Source: Stenotrophomonas sp. HITSZ_GD (GTDB taxonomy: Bacteria > Pseudomonadota > Gammaproteobacteria > Xanthomonadales > Xanthomonadaceae). Taken from it: 50,093 nt of DNA. Within the stretch, counting starts at the first letter, position 1; every line of letters begins with the position of its first letter. The notes under the pieces are model-generated. The model saw only the letters and a list, made by a program, of their open reading frames with translations, did no database searches and was not told the origin of the DNA. Where the stretch lies: assembly GCF_029543105.1 (NCBI RefSeq), contig NZ_JARQXB010000021.1, positions 1-50,093 on the forward strand, read 5' to 3'. Shown piece by piece: positions 40,263 through 50,011 of this stretch. The translations under genes and the position numbers were made by a program.

Positions 40263-42044
40263 ATGCCGCTCGCCAGTTCCGCCGCCCTGCTGCTCCAACG
40301 TCCCTTCGCGGTCATTGCCGCAGGCCTGGCCTCGGCGGCCACCGCCGCCGCGTTCTGGCGTACCCGCCTGGCGCACCGCGACCAGCGCCTGGACGGCGCC
40401 GCGCCGCAGGCGCTGCGGATGATCGAGGAAGCGGTCCTGCTGCTGGACGAGCACGATTGCGTGCTGGACGCCAACCCGGCCTTCCTGCGCCTGGGCGGCT
40501 GGCACGAGGAAGCCGAACTGCGCCGGCGCACCTTCTCCGGCCTGCAGGCGGGCAGCGAGGAGGCCCCCGAGCCGGTAGGCGAGGACGAAATCTGGCTGCG
40601 CCGCGCCGATGGCCGGCTCGTCCCGTGCCGGGTAACCCGCCAGGCACTCTCGGCCCCCGGGCCGGCGCGTAGCCTGCTGTGCCTGCGCGATATCGGCGAA
40701 TCGCGCCGCGCCGAGCGCGAGCTGCGCTACCTGGCCAACTACGACACCCTCACCGGGCTGCCGCTGCGCGCCCGCCTGGCCGAACACCTGGCGCACGCGC
40801 TGGTGGAGGCGCGCCGCGAAAGCCGCACCGTCGCCCTGCTGGCCATGGACATCGACCACCTGGGGCATATCAACGACTGGCTCGGCCACCGCGCCGGCGA
40901 CCAAGCGCTGCGCGCCACCGCCGAGCGGCTGGCGGCGATCATCGGCCAGCGCGGCGTGCTGGCCCGCCTGGGCGGCGACGAGTTCGCCGTGGTGATCAAC
41001 GCCGCCGACGCCACGCGCCAGGCCGAGCAGCTGGCCGAGGACATCCTGCGCGCCTTTGCCGAGCCGCTGCTGCTGGGCGATGACCACACCACCATCGTCT
41101 CGCTGTCGATGGGCATCGCCGAGGCGCCGGCGCACGGCCGGCTGCCCAGCGAATTGCTGGCCCACGCCGAGAGCGCGACCCGCCGCGCCAAGGCTGCCGG
41201 CCGCCGCACGTGGCGCGCATATTCGGCCATGCTCGACCGCGCCAGCCACCGCCGCGCGCGCATCGCCAACGCGCTGCGTTCCACCGAAATGGACCGCTGC
41301 TTCCACCTGGTGTTCCAGCCGCGGCTATCGCTGCGCAGCGGGCGCATGGCGGCGGTCGAGGCGTTGCTGCGCTGGCACGACGATGGGTTCGGCAACGTGT
41401 CGCCGGAGGAATTCATCCCCATCGCCGAGCAGATCGGCGTGATGCCGGAGATCGGCAGTTGGGTGCTGCGCCAGGCCTGCGCCACGCTGGCACAGTGGCG
41501 CGAGGAAGGCATCACCGAGCTGCGCATGTCGGTCAACGTGTCGGCCTGGCAGTTGCGCCAGCCCATCTTCGCGCTGGAGGTGGCCGACCTGCTGACCGCG
41601 CACGACCTGCCGGCGGGCTGCCTGGAACTGGAACTCACCGAGACGGCGATGCTGGCCGAAGGCGAGCGCGGCATCGCCCTGCTGCGCGAACTGCGCGAGC
41701 TGGGCGTGGGCATCGCCATCGACGACTTCGGCACCGGCTATTCCTCGCTGGCCTACCTGCGCCAGCTACCGGTGACCACGCTGAAGATCGGCCAGCCGTT
41801 CGTCACCGACCTGGCCCAGGGGGGCGGGCCGATCGTGGCGGCGATCATCGCGATGGGCCACGCGCTGGGCCTGCTGGTGGTGGCCGAAGGGGTGGAGTAC
41901 ACCCGCCAGCGCGATTTCCTGCAGGCCCACCATTGCGACGAGATCCAGGGCTACCTGGTGGCGCCGGGCCGCGACGCGGCGGCCTGCCGCGCCCTGCTGC
42001 AGCCGCAGGCCGGGGTGCGTACCCCGCTGCTGGCCGTGCCTTGA
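40263..42044 (+). CDS. PAS-GGDEF-EAL c-di-GMP signalling protein
   Basis: A 593-residue membrane-attached protein. It has an N-terminal hydrophobic helix (about 9-32), a PAS domain (about 50-145), a GGDEF domain (about 150-320) with intact GGDEF at 237-241, and an EAL domain (about 330-585) with EALLR from E366, [26 protein letters not shown] and QGYL. Departures from consensus: the FKxIND loop reads LGHIND (200-205), no RxxD inhibitory site is seen, and the catalytic-loop LKID reads LKIG (507-510). Phosphodiesterase action is likely; cyclase action is doubtful. The ATG at 40263 is chosen because upstream sequence is a shadow of the divergent UPF0149 gene. Confidence 0.9.
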   Translation: MPLASSAALLLQRPFAVIAAGLASAATAAAFWRTRLAHRDQRLDGAAPQALRMIEEAVLLLDEHDCVLDANPAFLRLGGWHEEAELRRRTFSGLQAGSEEAPEPVGEDEIWLRRADGRLVPCRVTRQALSAPGPARSLLCLRDIGESRRAERELRYLANYDTLTGLPLRARLAEHLAHALVEARRESRTVALLAMDIDHLGHINDWLGHRAGDQALRATAERLAAIIGQRGVLARLGGDEFAVVINAADATRQAEQLAEDILRAFAEPLLLGDDHTTIVSLSMGIAEAPAHGRLPSELLAHAESATRRAKAAGRRTWRAYSAMLDRASHRRARIANALRSTEMDRCFHLVFQPRLSLRSGRMAAVEALLRWHDDGFGNVSPEEFIPIAEQIGVMPEIGSWVLRQACATLAQWREEGITELRMSVNVSAWQLRQPIFALEVADLLTAHDLPAGCLELELTETAMLAEGERGIALLRELRELGVGIAIDDFGTGYSSLAYLRQLPVTTLKIGQPFVTDLAQGGGPIVAAIIAMGHALGLLVVAEGVEYTRQRDFLQAHHCDEIQGYLVAPGRDAAACRALLQPQAGVRTPLLAVP

Positions 42045-42076
42045 CCGCCGCGCGAGCCGCCCCCTAGTCTTGGCCG

Positions 42077-42298
42077 ATGGAACCGACCGATCCCCTCGCC
42101 GAATTGCGCGCGCTCGCCGCCCGGGTCGAGGGGCTGGTCGAACGCGCACAGCGCCTGGCCGATGAGAACCGCAGCCTGCGCCACCAGCAGGAGCAGCTGA
42201 TCGCCGAGCGCGCGCAGCTGCTGACCAAGAACGAGCAGGCACGTTCGCGCGTGGAAGCGATGATCGCCCGCCTCAAGTCGCTGGAGCAGCACACGTGA
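42077..42298 (+). CDS. ZapB-like coiled-coil protein (TIGR02449 type)
   Basis: A 73-residue protein that is one continuous coiled coil with heptad leucines (LAELRALAARVEGLVERAQ and so on). It matches the small TIGR02449 proteins encoded directly before zapA in many gammaproteobacteria and resembles the division factor ZapB in form. Its last codons overlap the zapA start region by four bases, so it is coupled to zapA and probably helps Z-ring assembly; this is inference. Confidence 0.85.
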   Translation: MEPTDPLAELRALAARVEGLVERAQRLADENRSLRHQQEQLIAERAQLLTKNEQARSRVEAMIARLKSLEQHT

Positions 42299-42597
42299 GC
42301 CAAGGCACCGAACCGGTCAGCGTCCGCATCCTGGACCGCGAGTACACCGTGGGCGTCACCGCCGAGGAGCGCGACAGCCTCGCCGCCGCCGCCCGCCTGC
42401 TCGACGCGCGCATGCGCGAAATCCGCGGCAGCAACCGCATGGTCGCGCTGGACCGGCTGGCCGTGCTGTCGGCCTTGAACCTGGCGCACGAGCTGCAGCA
42501 GCTGCGCGAGGAACAGGCACGCCAGCAACGCGAGCTGGCGCGCACGCTCGGCGAGCTCAACCGCCGCCTGGACGGCGTGTCCGATACACCGCGTTGA
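42295..42597 (+). CDS. zapA: Cell division protein ZapA
   Basis: A 100-residue ZapA, which binds and bundles FtsZ at mid-cell. The N-terminal globular part begins EPVSVRILDREYTVGVTAEE, followed by the LDARMREIRGS segment and a C-terminal coiled coil. The likely start is a GTG at 42295 (GTGA overlap with the upstream stop). It lies just upstream of the 6S RNA gene, the conserved zapA-ssrS-fau order. Confidence 0.95.
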   Translation: MSQGTEPVSVRILDREYTVGVTAEERDSLAAAARLLDARMREIRGSNRMVALDRLAVLSALNLAHELQQLREEQARQQRELARTLGELNRRLDGVSDTPR

Positions 42598-42659
42598 AGC
42601 GGAATACGCATTCCCATCGCAACAATGAATCCCCGGGCAACCGTTTGCGCGCCGATGGA

Positions 42660-42688
42660 CTGGCGGGGCGCGCGGCGCTGGCTATAAT
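42660..42688 (+). promoter_or_regulatory. Promoter of the 6S RNA gene
   Basis: A perfect TATAAT -10 box at 42683-42688 stands seven bases before the predicted 5' end of 6S RNA. The -35 region 17 bases upstream (CTGGCG, 42660-42665) matches the consensus only weakly. Confidence 0.7.
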
Positions 42689-42694
42689 GGCGCT

Positions 42695-42880
42695 GCGTTC
42701 TCTGCTGTGAACGACGGCGTGTGCAAACATTCGCCTTGTCCCTTAATAACGACACCGGGGGCGCGACGACGCCGGGTGTGCATGTCCGCCTCGTAGCGGA
42801 AAGCCCGATGGTTTCCCAGCGTTCCCACTTGAACCTCGGGTTCAAGGTCGTTTCGCATGCATCGTCACCGCGGAGAATGC
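42695..42880 (+). ncRNA. ssrS: 6S RNA
   Basis: An RNA of about 186 bases that binds sigma-70 RNA polymerase by imitating an open promoter. The ends pair: GCGTTCTC at 42695-42702 with GAGAATGC at 42873-42880 (one G-U), and further TGTGA/TCAC pairing continues the stem. A large central unpaired region and internal hairpins such as the ACCTCGGG/TTCAAGGT pair near 42830 fit the 6S fold. A consensus -10 lies just upstream and zapA/fau flank it, as in E. coli. Exact ends are estimated to within a few bases. Confidence 0.88.
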
Positions 42881-42890
42881 AATATTCCGC

Positions 42891-42927
42891 AGGAGCGGCT
42901 CCCGCAAGGGCGCCGCTCCTGTTTTTT
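42891..42927 (+). terminator. Terminator after 6S RNA
   Basis: AGGAGCGGC (42891-42899) pairs with GCCGCTCCT (42912-42920), and GTTTTTTG follows at once. It lies about ten bases past the 6S 3' end and 53 bases before fau, so it ends or attenuates the 6S-fau transcript. Confidence 0.85.
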
Positions 42928-42979
42928 GCGGCGTTGCCCGCGCGCCCCGCCGCGCCTTCCCTGCCCCGACTGGACCCGC

Positions 42980-43563
42980 ATGACGGACGACCGCGACGCC
43001 CTGCGCCGTGAACTGCGCGACCGCCGCCGCGCACTGCCCGCGGCCACCCGCATCGCCGCCGCCGACGCGCTCGCCGAGCGCCTGCTCGCGCTGCCCTTCG
43101 CCCCGCGCAGCGGCTTCGTCGCCGGCTACTGGGCGATGGATGGCGAGATCGGCCTGCATCGCTGGCAGTTGAGCCTGCCGCCGCAGGTGCGCTATTGCCT
43201 GCCCGTACTGCACGGCCAGGTACTGCGCTTCGCGCCCTGGCGCGCCGGCGAGCCGCTCAAGCAGAACCGCTACGGCATCCCCGAGCCGGACATCGACCCG
43301 GCACAGGCGCTGCCGGCCGAGGCAATCGACCTGGTCGTCGCGCCGCTGGTCGGCTTCGACGCGCGCGGCGGCCGGCTGGGCATGGGAGGCGGCTGGTATG
43401 ATCGCAGCTTCGCTTTCCGTCAGCGCCAGGCGGCACCGCCCTGGCTGGTCGGTGTCGGCTTCGGGGTGCAGGAAGTGGCCGCGCTGGCGGTCGCCGACTG
43501 GGACGTCCCGCTCGACGCGATCTGCACCGAACTCGCCACCCACCTGATCCAGACCGTTCCCGC

Positions 43564-43567
<4 letters not shown>
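42980..43567 (+). CDS. fau: 5-formyltetrahydrofolate cyclo-ligase
   Basis: A 195-residue enzyme converting 5-formyl-THF to 5,10-methenyl-THF with ATP (YgfA/Fau). Family marks are RRELRDRRRALP at the start, the KQNRYGIPEP block, VVAPLVGFDARGGRLGMGGGWYDR with the nucleotide-binding glycine loop, and VPLDAICTE. The ATG at 42980 is right after the 6S terminator; earlier frame lies inside the 6S region. The stop overlaps the next ATG by four bases. Confidence 0.93.
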
Positions 43568-44034
<467 letters not shown>

Positions 44035-44071
44035 GGCGCGCCCTCCCGATTCCCCGTTGCAGATCCCCAAC

Positions 44072-44719
44072 ATGTCCGAAGCAAAGCGGCTGGCCGCCGA
44101 AAAGGCCATCGAGTACGTCCAGGACGGCATGATCGTCGGCGTGGGCACCGGTTCGACGGTGGCCTACTTCATCGACGCCCTGGGCCGGATCGGCCACCGC
44201 ATCAAGGGCGCGGTCTCCAGCTCCGAGCAGAGCACGCAGCGCCTGCGCGCGCACGGCATCGAGGTGCTGGACCTCAACCACACCGGCACCTTGTCGCTGT
44301 ACGTGGACGGCGCCGACGAGTGCGACCCCTCGCGCTGCCTGATCAAGGGCGGCGGAGCGGCGTTGACGCGCGAGAAGATCATCGCCGAGGCCAGCGAGCG
44401 CTTCGTGTGCATCATCGACCCGAGCAAGCAGGTGCCGGTGCTGGGCAAGTTCCCGCTGCCGATCGAGGTCATCCCGATGGCGCGCAGCCTGGTCGCCCGG
44501 CAGATCCTGGAGCGCACGGGCGGGCAGCCGGCCTGGCGCGAAGGCGTGGTGACCGACAACGGCAACGTGGTGCTGGACATCCACCACCTGCGCATCACCG
44601 ACCCGGTGGCGCTGGAGCGCGAGCTCAACCAGATTCCCGGCGTGGTGTGCGTGGGGTTGTTCGCGCGGCGGCGGGCGGATGTGGTGATCGTGGGTGGGGA
44701 GCCGCCGGTCGTTCTCTGA
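44072..44719 (+). CDS. rpiA: Ribose-5-phosphate isomerase A
   Basis: A 215-residue isomerase of the pentose phosphate pathway, interconverting ribose 5-phosphate and ribulose 5-phosphate. The blocks [37 protein letters not shown] and [13 protein letters not shown] are as in E. coli RpiA and carry the catalytic Asp/Glu and Lys. I take the ATG at 44072; a TTG five codons earlier is possible. It is 37 bases after the EVE gene and is followed by a large inverted-repeat element. Confidence 0.97.
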   Translation: MSEAKRLAAEKAIEYVQDGMIVGVGTGSTVAYFIDALGRIGHRIKGAVSSSEQSTQRLRAHGIEVLDLNHTGTLSLYVDGADECDPSRCLIKGGGAALTREKIIAEASERFVCIIDPSKQVPVLGKFPLPIEVIPMARSLVARQILERTGGQPAWREGVVTDNGNVVLDIHHLRITDPVALERELNQIPGVVCVGLFARRRADVVIVGGEPPVVL

Positions 44720-44759
44720 GTTCTTGCGTTTTTCGGCGGTCTTTTCTGGGGCGCGGGGC

Positions 44760-44869
44760 GCCCGGGGGCGCTGCCCTGCAGGGGACGCCGAAAACGGCGC
44801 TCCATGGCCCCGCGCTCGTGAGGCGACCTCCTGTCGCCTCACGCCCCCCGCAGGGCAGCGCCCCCGGGC
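44760..44869. repeat. Inverted-repeat element downstream of rpiA
   Basis: Outer arms 44760-44779 and 44850-44869 are perfect 20-base reverse complements rich in G and C. Inside is a second perfect hairpin, GTGAGGCGAC (44818-44827) and GTCGCCTCAC (44833-44842) with a CTCCT loop, and a CCATGG palindrome. It fills most of the 257 bases between rpiA and the next gene, where no reading frame resembles a protein. It may terminate the rpiA transcript and is probably one of several copies in the genome. Confidence 0.85.
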
Positions 44870-44976
44870 ACCCTCGCGCATCAGGACGACCGGAACGGAA
44901 GCGGCTTTACCAAGACCTTGACGACGCATCGACCATGGCCGATGGTGCGCCGTCCCTTCCTACTCCCTCGCCTGCC

Positions 44977-45426
44977 ATGAACCTGTTCCGCTTGCTCGCC
45001 CTCGCCTCGATCTTCGCCCTGGCCGGCTGTGCCAGCGCCGGCTCGCACTGGGTCGAGCTCGGGGGCCAGCGCTACCAGGTCGAGCTGGCGCAGGACGAAG
45101 CCTCGCGCGCGCGCGGCCTGATGTTCCGCGACGAGATGCCGGCCGACCACGGCATGCTGTTCATCCACGAGCGCGAGGAGCCGCAGGCGTACTGGATGAA
45201 GAACACCAAGATCGCGCTGGACATCCTGTATTTCGACAACCAGCGCCGCCTGGTCTCGCAGCAGCGCGACGTGCCGCCCTGCACGCTGGGCGATGGCTGC
45301 CCGCCCTACCCGAGCCAGGGTGCGGCGCGCTACGTGCTCGAACTCAACGCCGGCCAGGCCAACCGCCTGCAGCTGAAGGACGGCGCGGAACTCACCTTCG
45401 GCCCGGGTATCCCGACCGCGCCCTGA
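44977..45426 (+). CDS. DUF192 domain lipoprotein
   Basis: A 149-residue lipoprotein: signal with lipobox ending LAGC (Cys about residue 18), then a DUF192 domain recognised by EASRARGLMFRDEMPADHGMLF, the WMKNTKIALDILY block and the YVLELNAG segment. DUF192 proteins are small beta-barrel domains of unknown activity found secreted or membrane-attached in many bacteria. The ATG at 44977 gives the signal peptide; the open frame runs further upstream through the repeat but has no protein character. Confidence 0.87.
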   Translation: MNLFRLLALASIFALAGCASAGSHWVELGGQRYQVELAQDEASRARGLMFRDEMPADHGMLFIHEREEPQAYWMKNTKIALDILYFDNQRRLVSQQRDVPPCTLGDGCPPYPSQGAARYVLELNAGQANRLQLKDGAELTFGPGIPTAP

Positions 45427-45501
45427 ATCCGCTTCGCCCGACGCCGATGTCGGGACCTGCCGGACTTGAACCCCCGCGCTTTTGGCCGCAACCTTTGGCG
45501 C

Positions 45502-46347
45502 ATGGGGGATAGACTGACATTGCCAAGCTGGACGACCCTGGCGAAGGTGGACGACGACGCACTGCCGCTGCTGTCCACCGCGCTGCTGATCGCGCGCGAC
45601 GAATACCCGGGCCTGGATGCGGACCTGTACGACACGCTCGTGCAGAGCCATGTCGAGCACCTGCGCACGGAAGTGGACGCCATCGCGCTGTGGCCGCTGA
45701 AGATGGCCGCGGTCAACCGGCACCTGTTCGACGAGCTCGGCTACGCCGGCAACCACGACGAATATTACGATCCGCGCAACAGCTATCTGAACGAAGTCTT
45801 CGAGCGTCGCCTCGGCAACCCGATCTCGCTGGCGATGGTGCAGATGGAAGTGGCGCGGCGGCTGGGCATCCCGCTGGACGGCGTGTCCTTCCCGGGGCAT
45901 TTCCTGGTGCGCCTGCCGGTCGACGACGGGCTGCTGGTGATGGACCCGTTCAACGGCGGTCGCCCGTTGGGCGTGGACGAACTGCGCGAACGCGCGCGCC
46001 CGCACCTGGGCGGCGAATTGCCCGACGACCGCGCGCTGTTGCAGATCCTCGACCCGGCCCCGCACCGCGCGATCCTCGTGCGCATGCTGCGCAACCTGCA
46101 CGGCGTGTACGCCGAGGACGACCAATGGGATCGCGCCGCGCGCAGCGCCGACCGCATCCTCAAGCTGATGCCGGACCAGCCCGAAGCGCTGCGCGACCGC
46201 GGCATGGCGTATCTGCAACTCGAACACCGGCACGGTGCGCGGCAGGACCTCTCGCGCTACCTCCAGCTCAACCCGCAGGCGCGCGATGCGGCGTCCATCC
46301 GCGAGCGGCTGGTGGAACTGAGCCCGGATCGCACGCGGATGCACTGA
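45502..46347 (+). CDS. SirB1/YchA family protein (transglutaminase-like, TPR)
   Basis: A 281-residue protein with the SirB1 N-terminal transglutaminase-like domain (about 15-175; blocks YYDPRNSYLNEVFERRLGNPISLA and GVSFPGHFLVRL) and C-terminal tetratricopeptide-like helices (about 185-280). The Cys of a working transglutaminase is not seen in the first block, where the family has a serine or other residue, so enzymatic activity is doubtful. An in-frame ATG twelve codons upstream (45466) is possible; the one at 45502 matches the relatives better. Function unknown. Confidence 0.85.
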   Translation: MGDRLTLPSWTTLAKVDDDALPLLSTALLIARDEYPGLDADLYDTLVQSHVEHLRTEVDAIALWPLKMAAVNRHLFDELGYAGNHDEYYDPRNSYLNEVFERRLGNPISLAMVQMEVARRLGIPLDGVSFPGHFLVRLPVDDGLLVMDPFNGGRPLGVDELRERARPHLGGELPDDRALLQILDPAPHRAILVRMLRNLHGVYAEDDQWDRAARSADRILKLMPDQPEALRDRGMAYLQLEHRHGARQDLSRYLQLNPQARDAASIRERLVELSPDRTRMH

Positions 46348-46447
46348 ACCACGGGCTTGGGCGGTCGCGCGGACCGGTTCACGCGCCTACAGCGGGTGCC
46401 ATCCGCGACTGGCGATCACCGGCACCGCGGCACCCCGCGGCTTGCCG

Positions 46448-46639
46448 TCAGTCCATCTCCATCATTTCGAAATCGTCCTTGGTCACGCCGCAGTCTGGGC
46501 AGGTCCAGGTGTCGGGAATGTCTTCCCAGCGCGTGCCCGGGGCGATGCCCTCTTCCGGCAGGCCGTCGGCTTCGCGGTAGATGAAGCCGCAGACGACGCA
46601 CATCCAGTTCCGGTAGGTGGTCGCGGTTGCATCGCTCAT
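46448..46639 (-). CDS. Rubredoxin
   Basis: A 63-residue iron protein with one Fe(Cys)4 site: C14 and C17 (CVVC), C47 and C50 (CPDC). The [22 protein letters not shown] block between them is typical. It carries single electrons, for example to alkane hydroxylases or oxygen-detoxifying enzymes; no such partner is in this window. The ATG at 46639 gives the usual length. It is divergent from thiE with 71 bases between, a neighbourhood shared with Pseudomonas. Confidence 0.95.
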   Translation of the reverse strand: MSDATATTYRNWMCVVCGFIYREADGLPEEGIAPGTRWEDIPDTWTCPDCGVTKDDFEMMEMD

Positions 46640-46710
46640 CGGATAATCACGCTGGCCAATCGGGGGAAACGGCATTGTCCCACCCCGCCCGCCCCATCGG
46701 AAGCCGCTCC

Positions 46711-47334
46711 ATGAATCCACGCCTTGCCCGCCGCGGCCTGTACCTCATCACCCCCGACGAGACCGACACTCATCGGCTGCTGGCCCGCACCACGCCGCTG
46801 CTGCCGGGCATCGCCTGGCTGCAGTACCGCAACAAGGCCGTCGATGCCGACACCCGCCAGGCCCAGGCCGGCGCGCTGGCGCAGCTGTGCCGCGAACACG
46901 GCGTGCCGTTCATCGTCAACGACGATGCGAAGCTGGCCGAGGTGGTGGAAGCCGATGGCGTGCACCTGGGCGAGGACGATGGCGACATCGCCGCCGCGCG
47001 CGCGCTGCTGGGACGCGACGCCATCGTCGGCGCTTCCTGTTACGACGATCCCGCGCTCGCCCGGCGCGCGGTGGCCGCCGGCGCCAGCTATGTGGCCTTT
47101 GGCGCGTTCTTTCCCAGCGCCAGCAAGCAGAACACGCGCCAGGCACGTCCGGCGCTGCTGAGCGAGGCCGCAACGCTGGGGGTGCCGCGGGTGGCGATCG
47201 GCGGCATCACCCCGGACAATGGCGCGGCGCTGGTGGCGGCCGGGGCCGACCTGCTGGCGGTGATCAGCGGTATCTACGCCGCGCCGGCCCCGCTCGATGC
47301 GCTGCGCGCCTACCGCGCGTGCTTCTCCGCCTGA
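46711..47334 (+). CDS. thiE: Thiamine-phosphate synthase
   Basis: A 207-residue TIM-barrel enzyme joining HMP-pyrophosphate and thiazole phosphate to thiamine phosphate. Family marks are LQYRNK near residue 38, [22 protein letters not shown] with the metal-binding Asp, [20 protein letters not shown] and [14 protein letters not shown]-like purines precede the ATG. hemL follows by 28 bases, the common thiE-hemL pair. No TPP riboswitch is visible in the short leader. Confidence 0.95.
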   Translation: MNPRLARRGLYLITPDETDTHRLLARTTPLLPGIAWLQYRNKAVDADTRQAQAGALAQLCREHGVPFIVNDDAKLAEVVEADGVHLGEDDGDIAAARALLGRDAIVGASCYDDPALARRAVAAGASYVAFGAFFPSASKQNTRQARPALLSEAATLGVPRVAIGGITPDNGAALVAAGADLLAVISGIYAAPAPLDALRAYRACFSA

Positions 47335-47362
47335 CCTTCCTGTTTCCCGCACGGACATCCCG

Positions 47363-48655
47363 ATGAACCACGAACGCTCGCACGCCCTGTTCTCCCGCGC
47401 CCAGCAGCTGATTCCCGGCGGGGTGAATTCGCCGGTGCGCGCGTTCCGCTCGGTCGGCGGCGAGCCCTTCTTCGTACAGCGTGCCGATGGCGCCTACCTG
47501 TTCGACGTGGACGGCAACCGCTACATCGACTACGTGGGTTCCTGGGGCCCGATGATCGCCGGCCACAACCACCCCGCGGTGCGCGAAGCGGTGGAGCGCG
47601 CGATCCGCGACGGCCTTTCCTACGGCGCGCCGTGCGCGGCGGAGGTGACGATGGCCGAAACGATCACCCGCCTGGTGCCTTCGTGCGAGATGGTGCGCAT
47701 GGTCAACTCGGGCACCGAGGCCACCTTGTCGGCGATCCGCCTGGCGCGCGGCGCCACCGGGCGCAGCCGCATCGTCAAGTTCGAAGGCTGCTACCACGGC
47801 CACGGCGACTCGTTCCTGGTGAAGGCCGGCAGCGGCATGCTCACCCTGGGCGTGCCCACCTCGCCGGGGGTGCCGGCAGGCCTGAGCGAGCTCACCGCCA
47901 CGCTGAGCTACAACGATTTCGACGGCGCGACCGCGCTGTTCGACGAGATCGGCGGGGAGATCGCCGCGGTGATCATCGAGCCGGTGGTCGGCAACGCCAA
48001 CTGCATCCCGCCGCTGCCGGGCTACCTGGAGCATCTGCGCGCGCTGTGCACGCGCCACGGCGCGGTGCTGATCTTCGACGAGGTGATGACCGGCTTCCGC
48101 GTCGCCCTGGGCGGGGCGCAAGCGCATTACGGCATCACCCCGGACCTGACCACGTTCGGCAAGATCATCGGCGGCGGCATGCCCGTGGGCGCCTATGGCG
48201 GCCGGCGCGAGCTGATGTCGCAGATCGCGCCGGCCGGCCCGATCTACCAGGCCGGCACGCTGAGCGGCAACCCGGTGGCGATGGCCGCCGGCCTGGCGAT
48301 GCTGGAACTGGTGCAGGCCCCGGATTTCCACCGCGACCTGACCACCGCCACCGCCCGCCTGTGCGAAGGCCTGGAAGCGGCCGCGGGCGAAGCCGGCGTG
48401 CCGGTGACCACCAACCAAGTGGGTGCGATGTTCGGCCTGTTCTTCACCGCGCAGAAGGTGACGACCTACGCGCAGGCCACCGCCTGCGACATCCCCGCGT
48501 TCAACCGCTTCTTCCACGCCATGCTCGAACGCGGCGTGTTCCTGGCGCCTTCGGCCTACGAGGCCGGCTTCGTGTCCAGCGCGCACGATTCGGCGGTGCT
48601 GGATGCCACGCTGAAGGCCGCGCGCGAAGCCTTCCAGGTGGTGGCCGCCGGCTGA
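47363..48655 (+). CDS. hemL: Glutamate-1-semialdehyde 2,1-aminomutase
   Basis: A 430-residue PLP enzyme making 5-aminolevulinate in the C5 heme pathway. It begins with [18 protein letters not shown], has [17 protein letters not shown] for cofactor phosphate, [12 protein letters not shown] for the ring-binding Asp, and K267 in [17 protein letters not shown] as the Schiff-base lysine. Length is standard. It lies downstream of thiE on the same strand and converges with azurin. Confidence 0.97.
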   Translation: MNHERSHALFSRAQQLIPGGVNSPVRAFRSVGGEPFFVQRADGAYLFDVDGNRYIDYVGSWGPMIAGHNHPAVREAVERAIRDGLSYGAPCAAEVTMAETITRLVPSCEMVRMVNSGTEATLSAIRLARGATGRSRIVKFEGCYHGHGDSFLVKAGSGMLTLGVPTSPGVPAGLSELTATLSYNDFDGATALFDEIGGEIAAVIIEPVVGNANCIPPLPGYLEHLRALCTRHGAVLIFDEVMTGFRVALGGAQAHYGITPDLTTFGKIIGGGMPVGAYGGRRELMSQIAPAGPIYQAGTLSGNPVAMAAGLAMLELVQAPDFHRDLTTATARLCEGLEAAAGEAGVPVTTNQVGAMFGLFFTAQKVTTYAQATACDIPAFNRFFHAMLERGVFLAPSAYEAGFVSSAHDSAVLDATLKAAREAFQVVAAG

Positions 48656-48674
48656 GCCGCCGGCGCTGCGGCGT

Positions 48675-48692
48675 GCTCAGCCGAAGCTGAGC
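48675..48692. terminator. Small hairpin at the hemL/azurin junction
   Basis: GCTCAGC (48675-48681) and GCTGAGC (48686-48692) pair around a CGAA loop. It overlaps the last codons of azurin, 20 bases past the hemL stop. No T-run follows on either strand, so it is at best a weak bidirectional terminator. Confidence 0.35.
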
Positions 48693-49129
48693 GTGCCGCG
48701 CATCAGCGCGAAATGGCCCGGGAACGAGCAGAAGAAGCTGTAAGCGCCGCCTTTCTGCAAAAGCCGGGTCGAGAAACGCACGGTTGCCACCTGGCCGCCG
48801 CCGATGACTTTCGTATGCGCGATGACGCGCGGGTCGTTTGGCGGCACGTAATCGTCCTCCAGGCGCGCGCGCATGCCGGCCATCGCCACCGCCTGCATGT
48901 CGGCCGAACGCGTGAGCACCCAGTTATGGCCCATTGCCCGGGCCGCCAGCGTGCCGGTATGGCGCAGCGTCAGCACGACCTCGGTGCAGTCCGCCGCCAC
49001 CTTCAATGCCGCGGTGTCAAAGCGCATCTGGTCGTTGCTGTTGACCGTGAACGCGCAGCTGCGCGCCGAGGCCTGCGACGCGGCGCCCAGGCCAGCGAGG
49101 CACAGGACGAGGGCGAGAGGGAATTTCAT
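48677..49129 (-). CDS. Azurin
   Basis: A 150-residue periplasmic blue copper protein. The signal peptide ends near residue 22 (ASA). Mature copper ligands are H68 (MGHNW), C134 and H139 (FFCSFPGHF) and M143; C25 and C48 form the conserved disulfide. Azurins carry electrons between cytochromes and terminal or denitrification enzymes; here no such operon is nearby. It is a single gene convergent with hemL. Confidence 0.95.
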   Translation of the reverse strand: MKFPLALVLCLAGLGAASQASARSCAFTVNSNDQMRFDTAALKVAADCTEVVLTLRHTGTLAARAMGHNWVLTRSADMQAVAMAGMRARLEDDYVPPNDPRVIAHTKVIGGGQVATVRFSTRLLQKGGAYSFFCSFPGHFALMRGTLSFG

Positions 49130-49286
49130 GCAACGTGCTCCGGAACCGATGGCGCCATTCTAGAAAGCGCGTTCCCGCCGCGGGCGCGACCGGATGTCGC
49201 AGCACCCGGCGAGGCGATGACATCCGTCGCAAGCGTAGGCGGCCGGCCAACGCGCGAGCGCGTGCTCGCCCCCTTATGATCGGCCG

Positions 49287-49895
49287 ATGATGCCCCACCC
49301 ACCACTGCGCACCTTGCTGCTCGATTTCGATGGCGTGGTGGCGCACTACAGCCGCGCCATTCGTTTGCGCCACCTGGCCGAGCATGCCGGCTGCCCGGCG
49401 ACCCATGTCCACGACGTGCTGTTCGTCTCGGGCCTGGAGACCGCCTATGACGGCGGGGAACTCGGCACGGCGGAGTATCTGGCGCGGCTTGGCACGGGCC
49501 TCGGCCGGCCGGTGGACGAGGCCACGTGGATCGACGCGCGCGTGGCGGCATGCCGGCCGTTCGCCGAGGTGGCCGAGACCGCGCACCGGCTCTCGGCGCG
49601 GATGCAGGTGGCGGTGCTGACCAACAACGGGCCGCTGATGGCGCAGGCGATCACGCGGATCGTGCCGGGCTTGTCGGTGCCGGTGTTCTGCAGCGGCCAG
49701 TTGGGCGGGCGCAAACCGCAGCGCGAAGTGTACGAGCGCGCGTTGGCAGCGCTGGACGCGCAGGCACGCCGAACGCTGTTCGTGGACGACCTGTTCGTGA
49801 ATGTCCGTGGCGCGCGCGCGGCGGGATTGTGGGCGGAAACCTCGCGCGACCCGCGCGGATTCCGGCGGGTGCTGTCGCGGCATGGGCTGGCCTAG
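49287..49895 (+). CDS. HAD family hydrolase
   Basis: A 202-residue haloacid dehalogenase-type phosphatase of subfamily IA. The motifs are in order: LLLDFDGVVA (motif I, nucleophile Asp), VLTNNG (motif II), GGRKPQREVY (motif III lysine) and FVDDLFVNVRGARAAG (motif IV). The cap is the small helical C1 type. Substrate is unknown; relatives act on sugar phosphates or nucleotides. Two adjacent ATG codons (49287, 49290) both serve as starts. The following 116 bases (49896-50011) hold no gene before the right-hand repeat. Confidence 0.88.
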   Translation: MMPHPPLRTLLLDFDGVVAHYSRAIRLRHLAEHAGCPATHVHDVLFVSGLETAYDGGELGTAEYLARLGTGLGRPVDEATWIDARVAACRPFAEVAETAHRLSARMQVAVLTNNGPLMAQAITRIVPGLSVPVFCSGQLGGRKPQREVYERALAALDAQARRTLFVDDLFVNVRGARAAGLWAETSRDPRGFRRVLSRHGLA

Positions 49896-50011
49896 GGCGC
49901 GCAACGAAGGGACGCCCATCCGCTGGAACAACAATCTCGATCCCCATCCACCAGCCACCGCGAGGGCGGCGAAAAGAAGCGACGTGCTTTGCCCTTTCGT
50001 CCGCCGCAGAA

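Noticed and set aside
46640-46710. A TPP riboswitch before thiE.
   Set aside because: Only 71 bases separate rubredoxin and thiE, too short for the TPP aptamer, and its conserved CTGAGA motif is not seen there.
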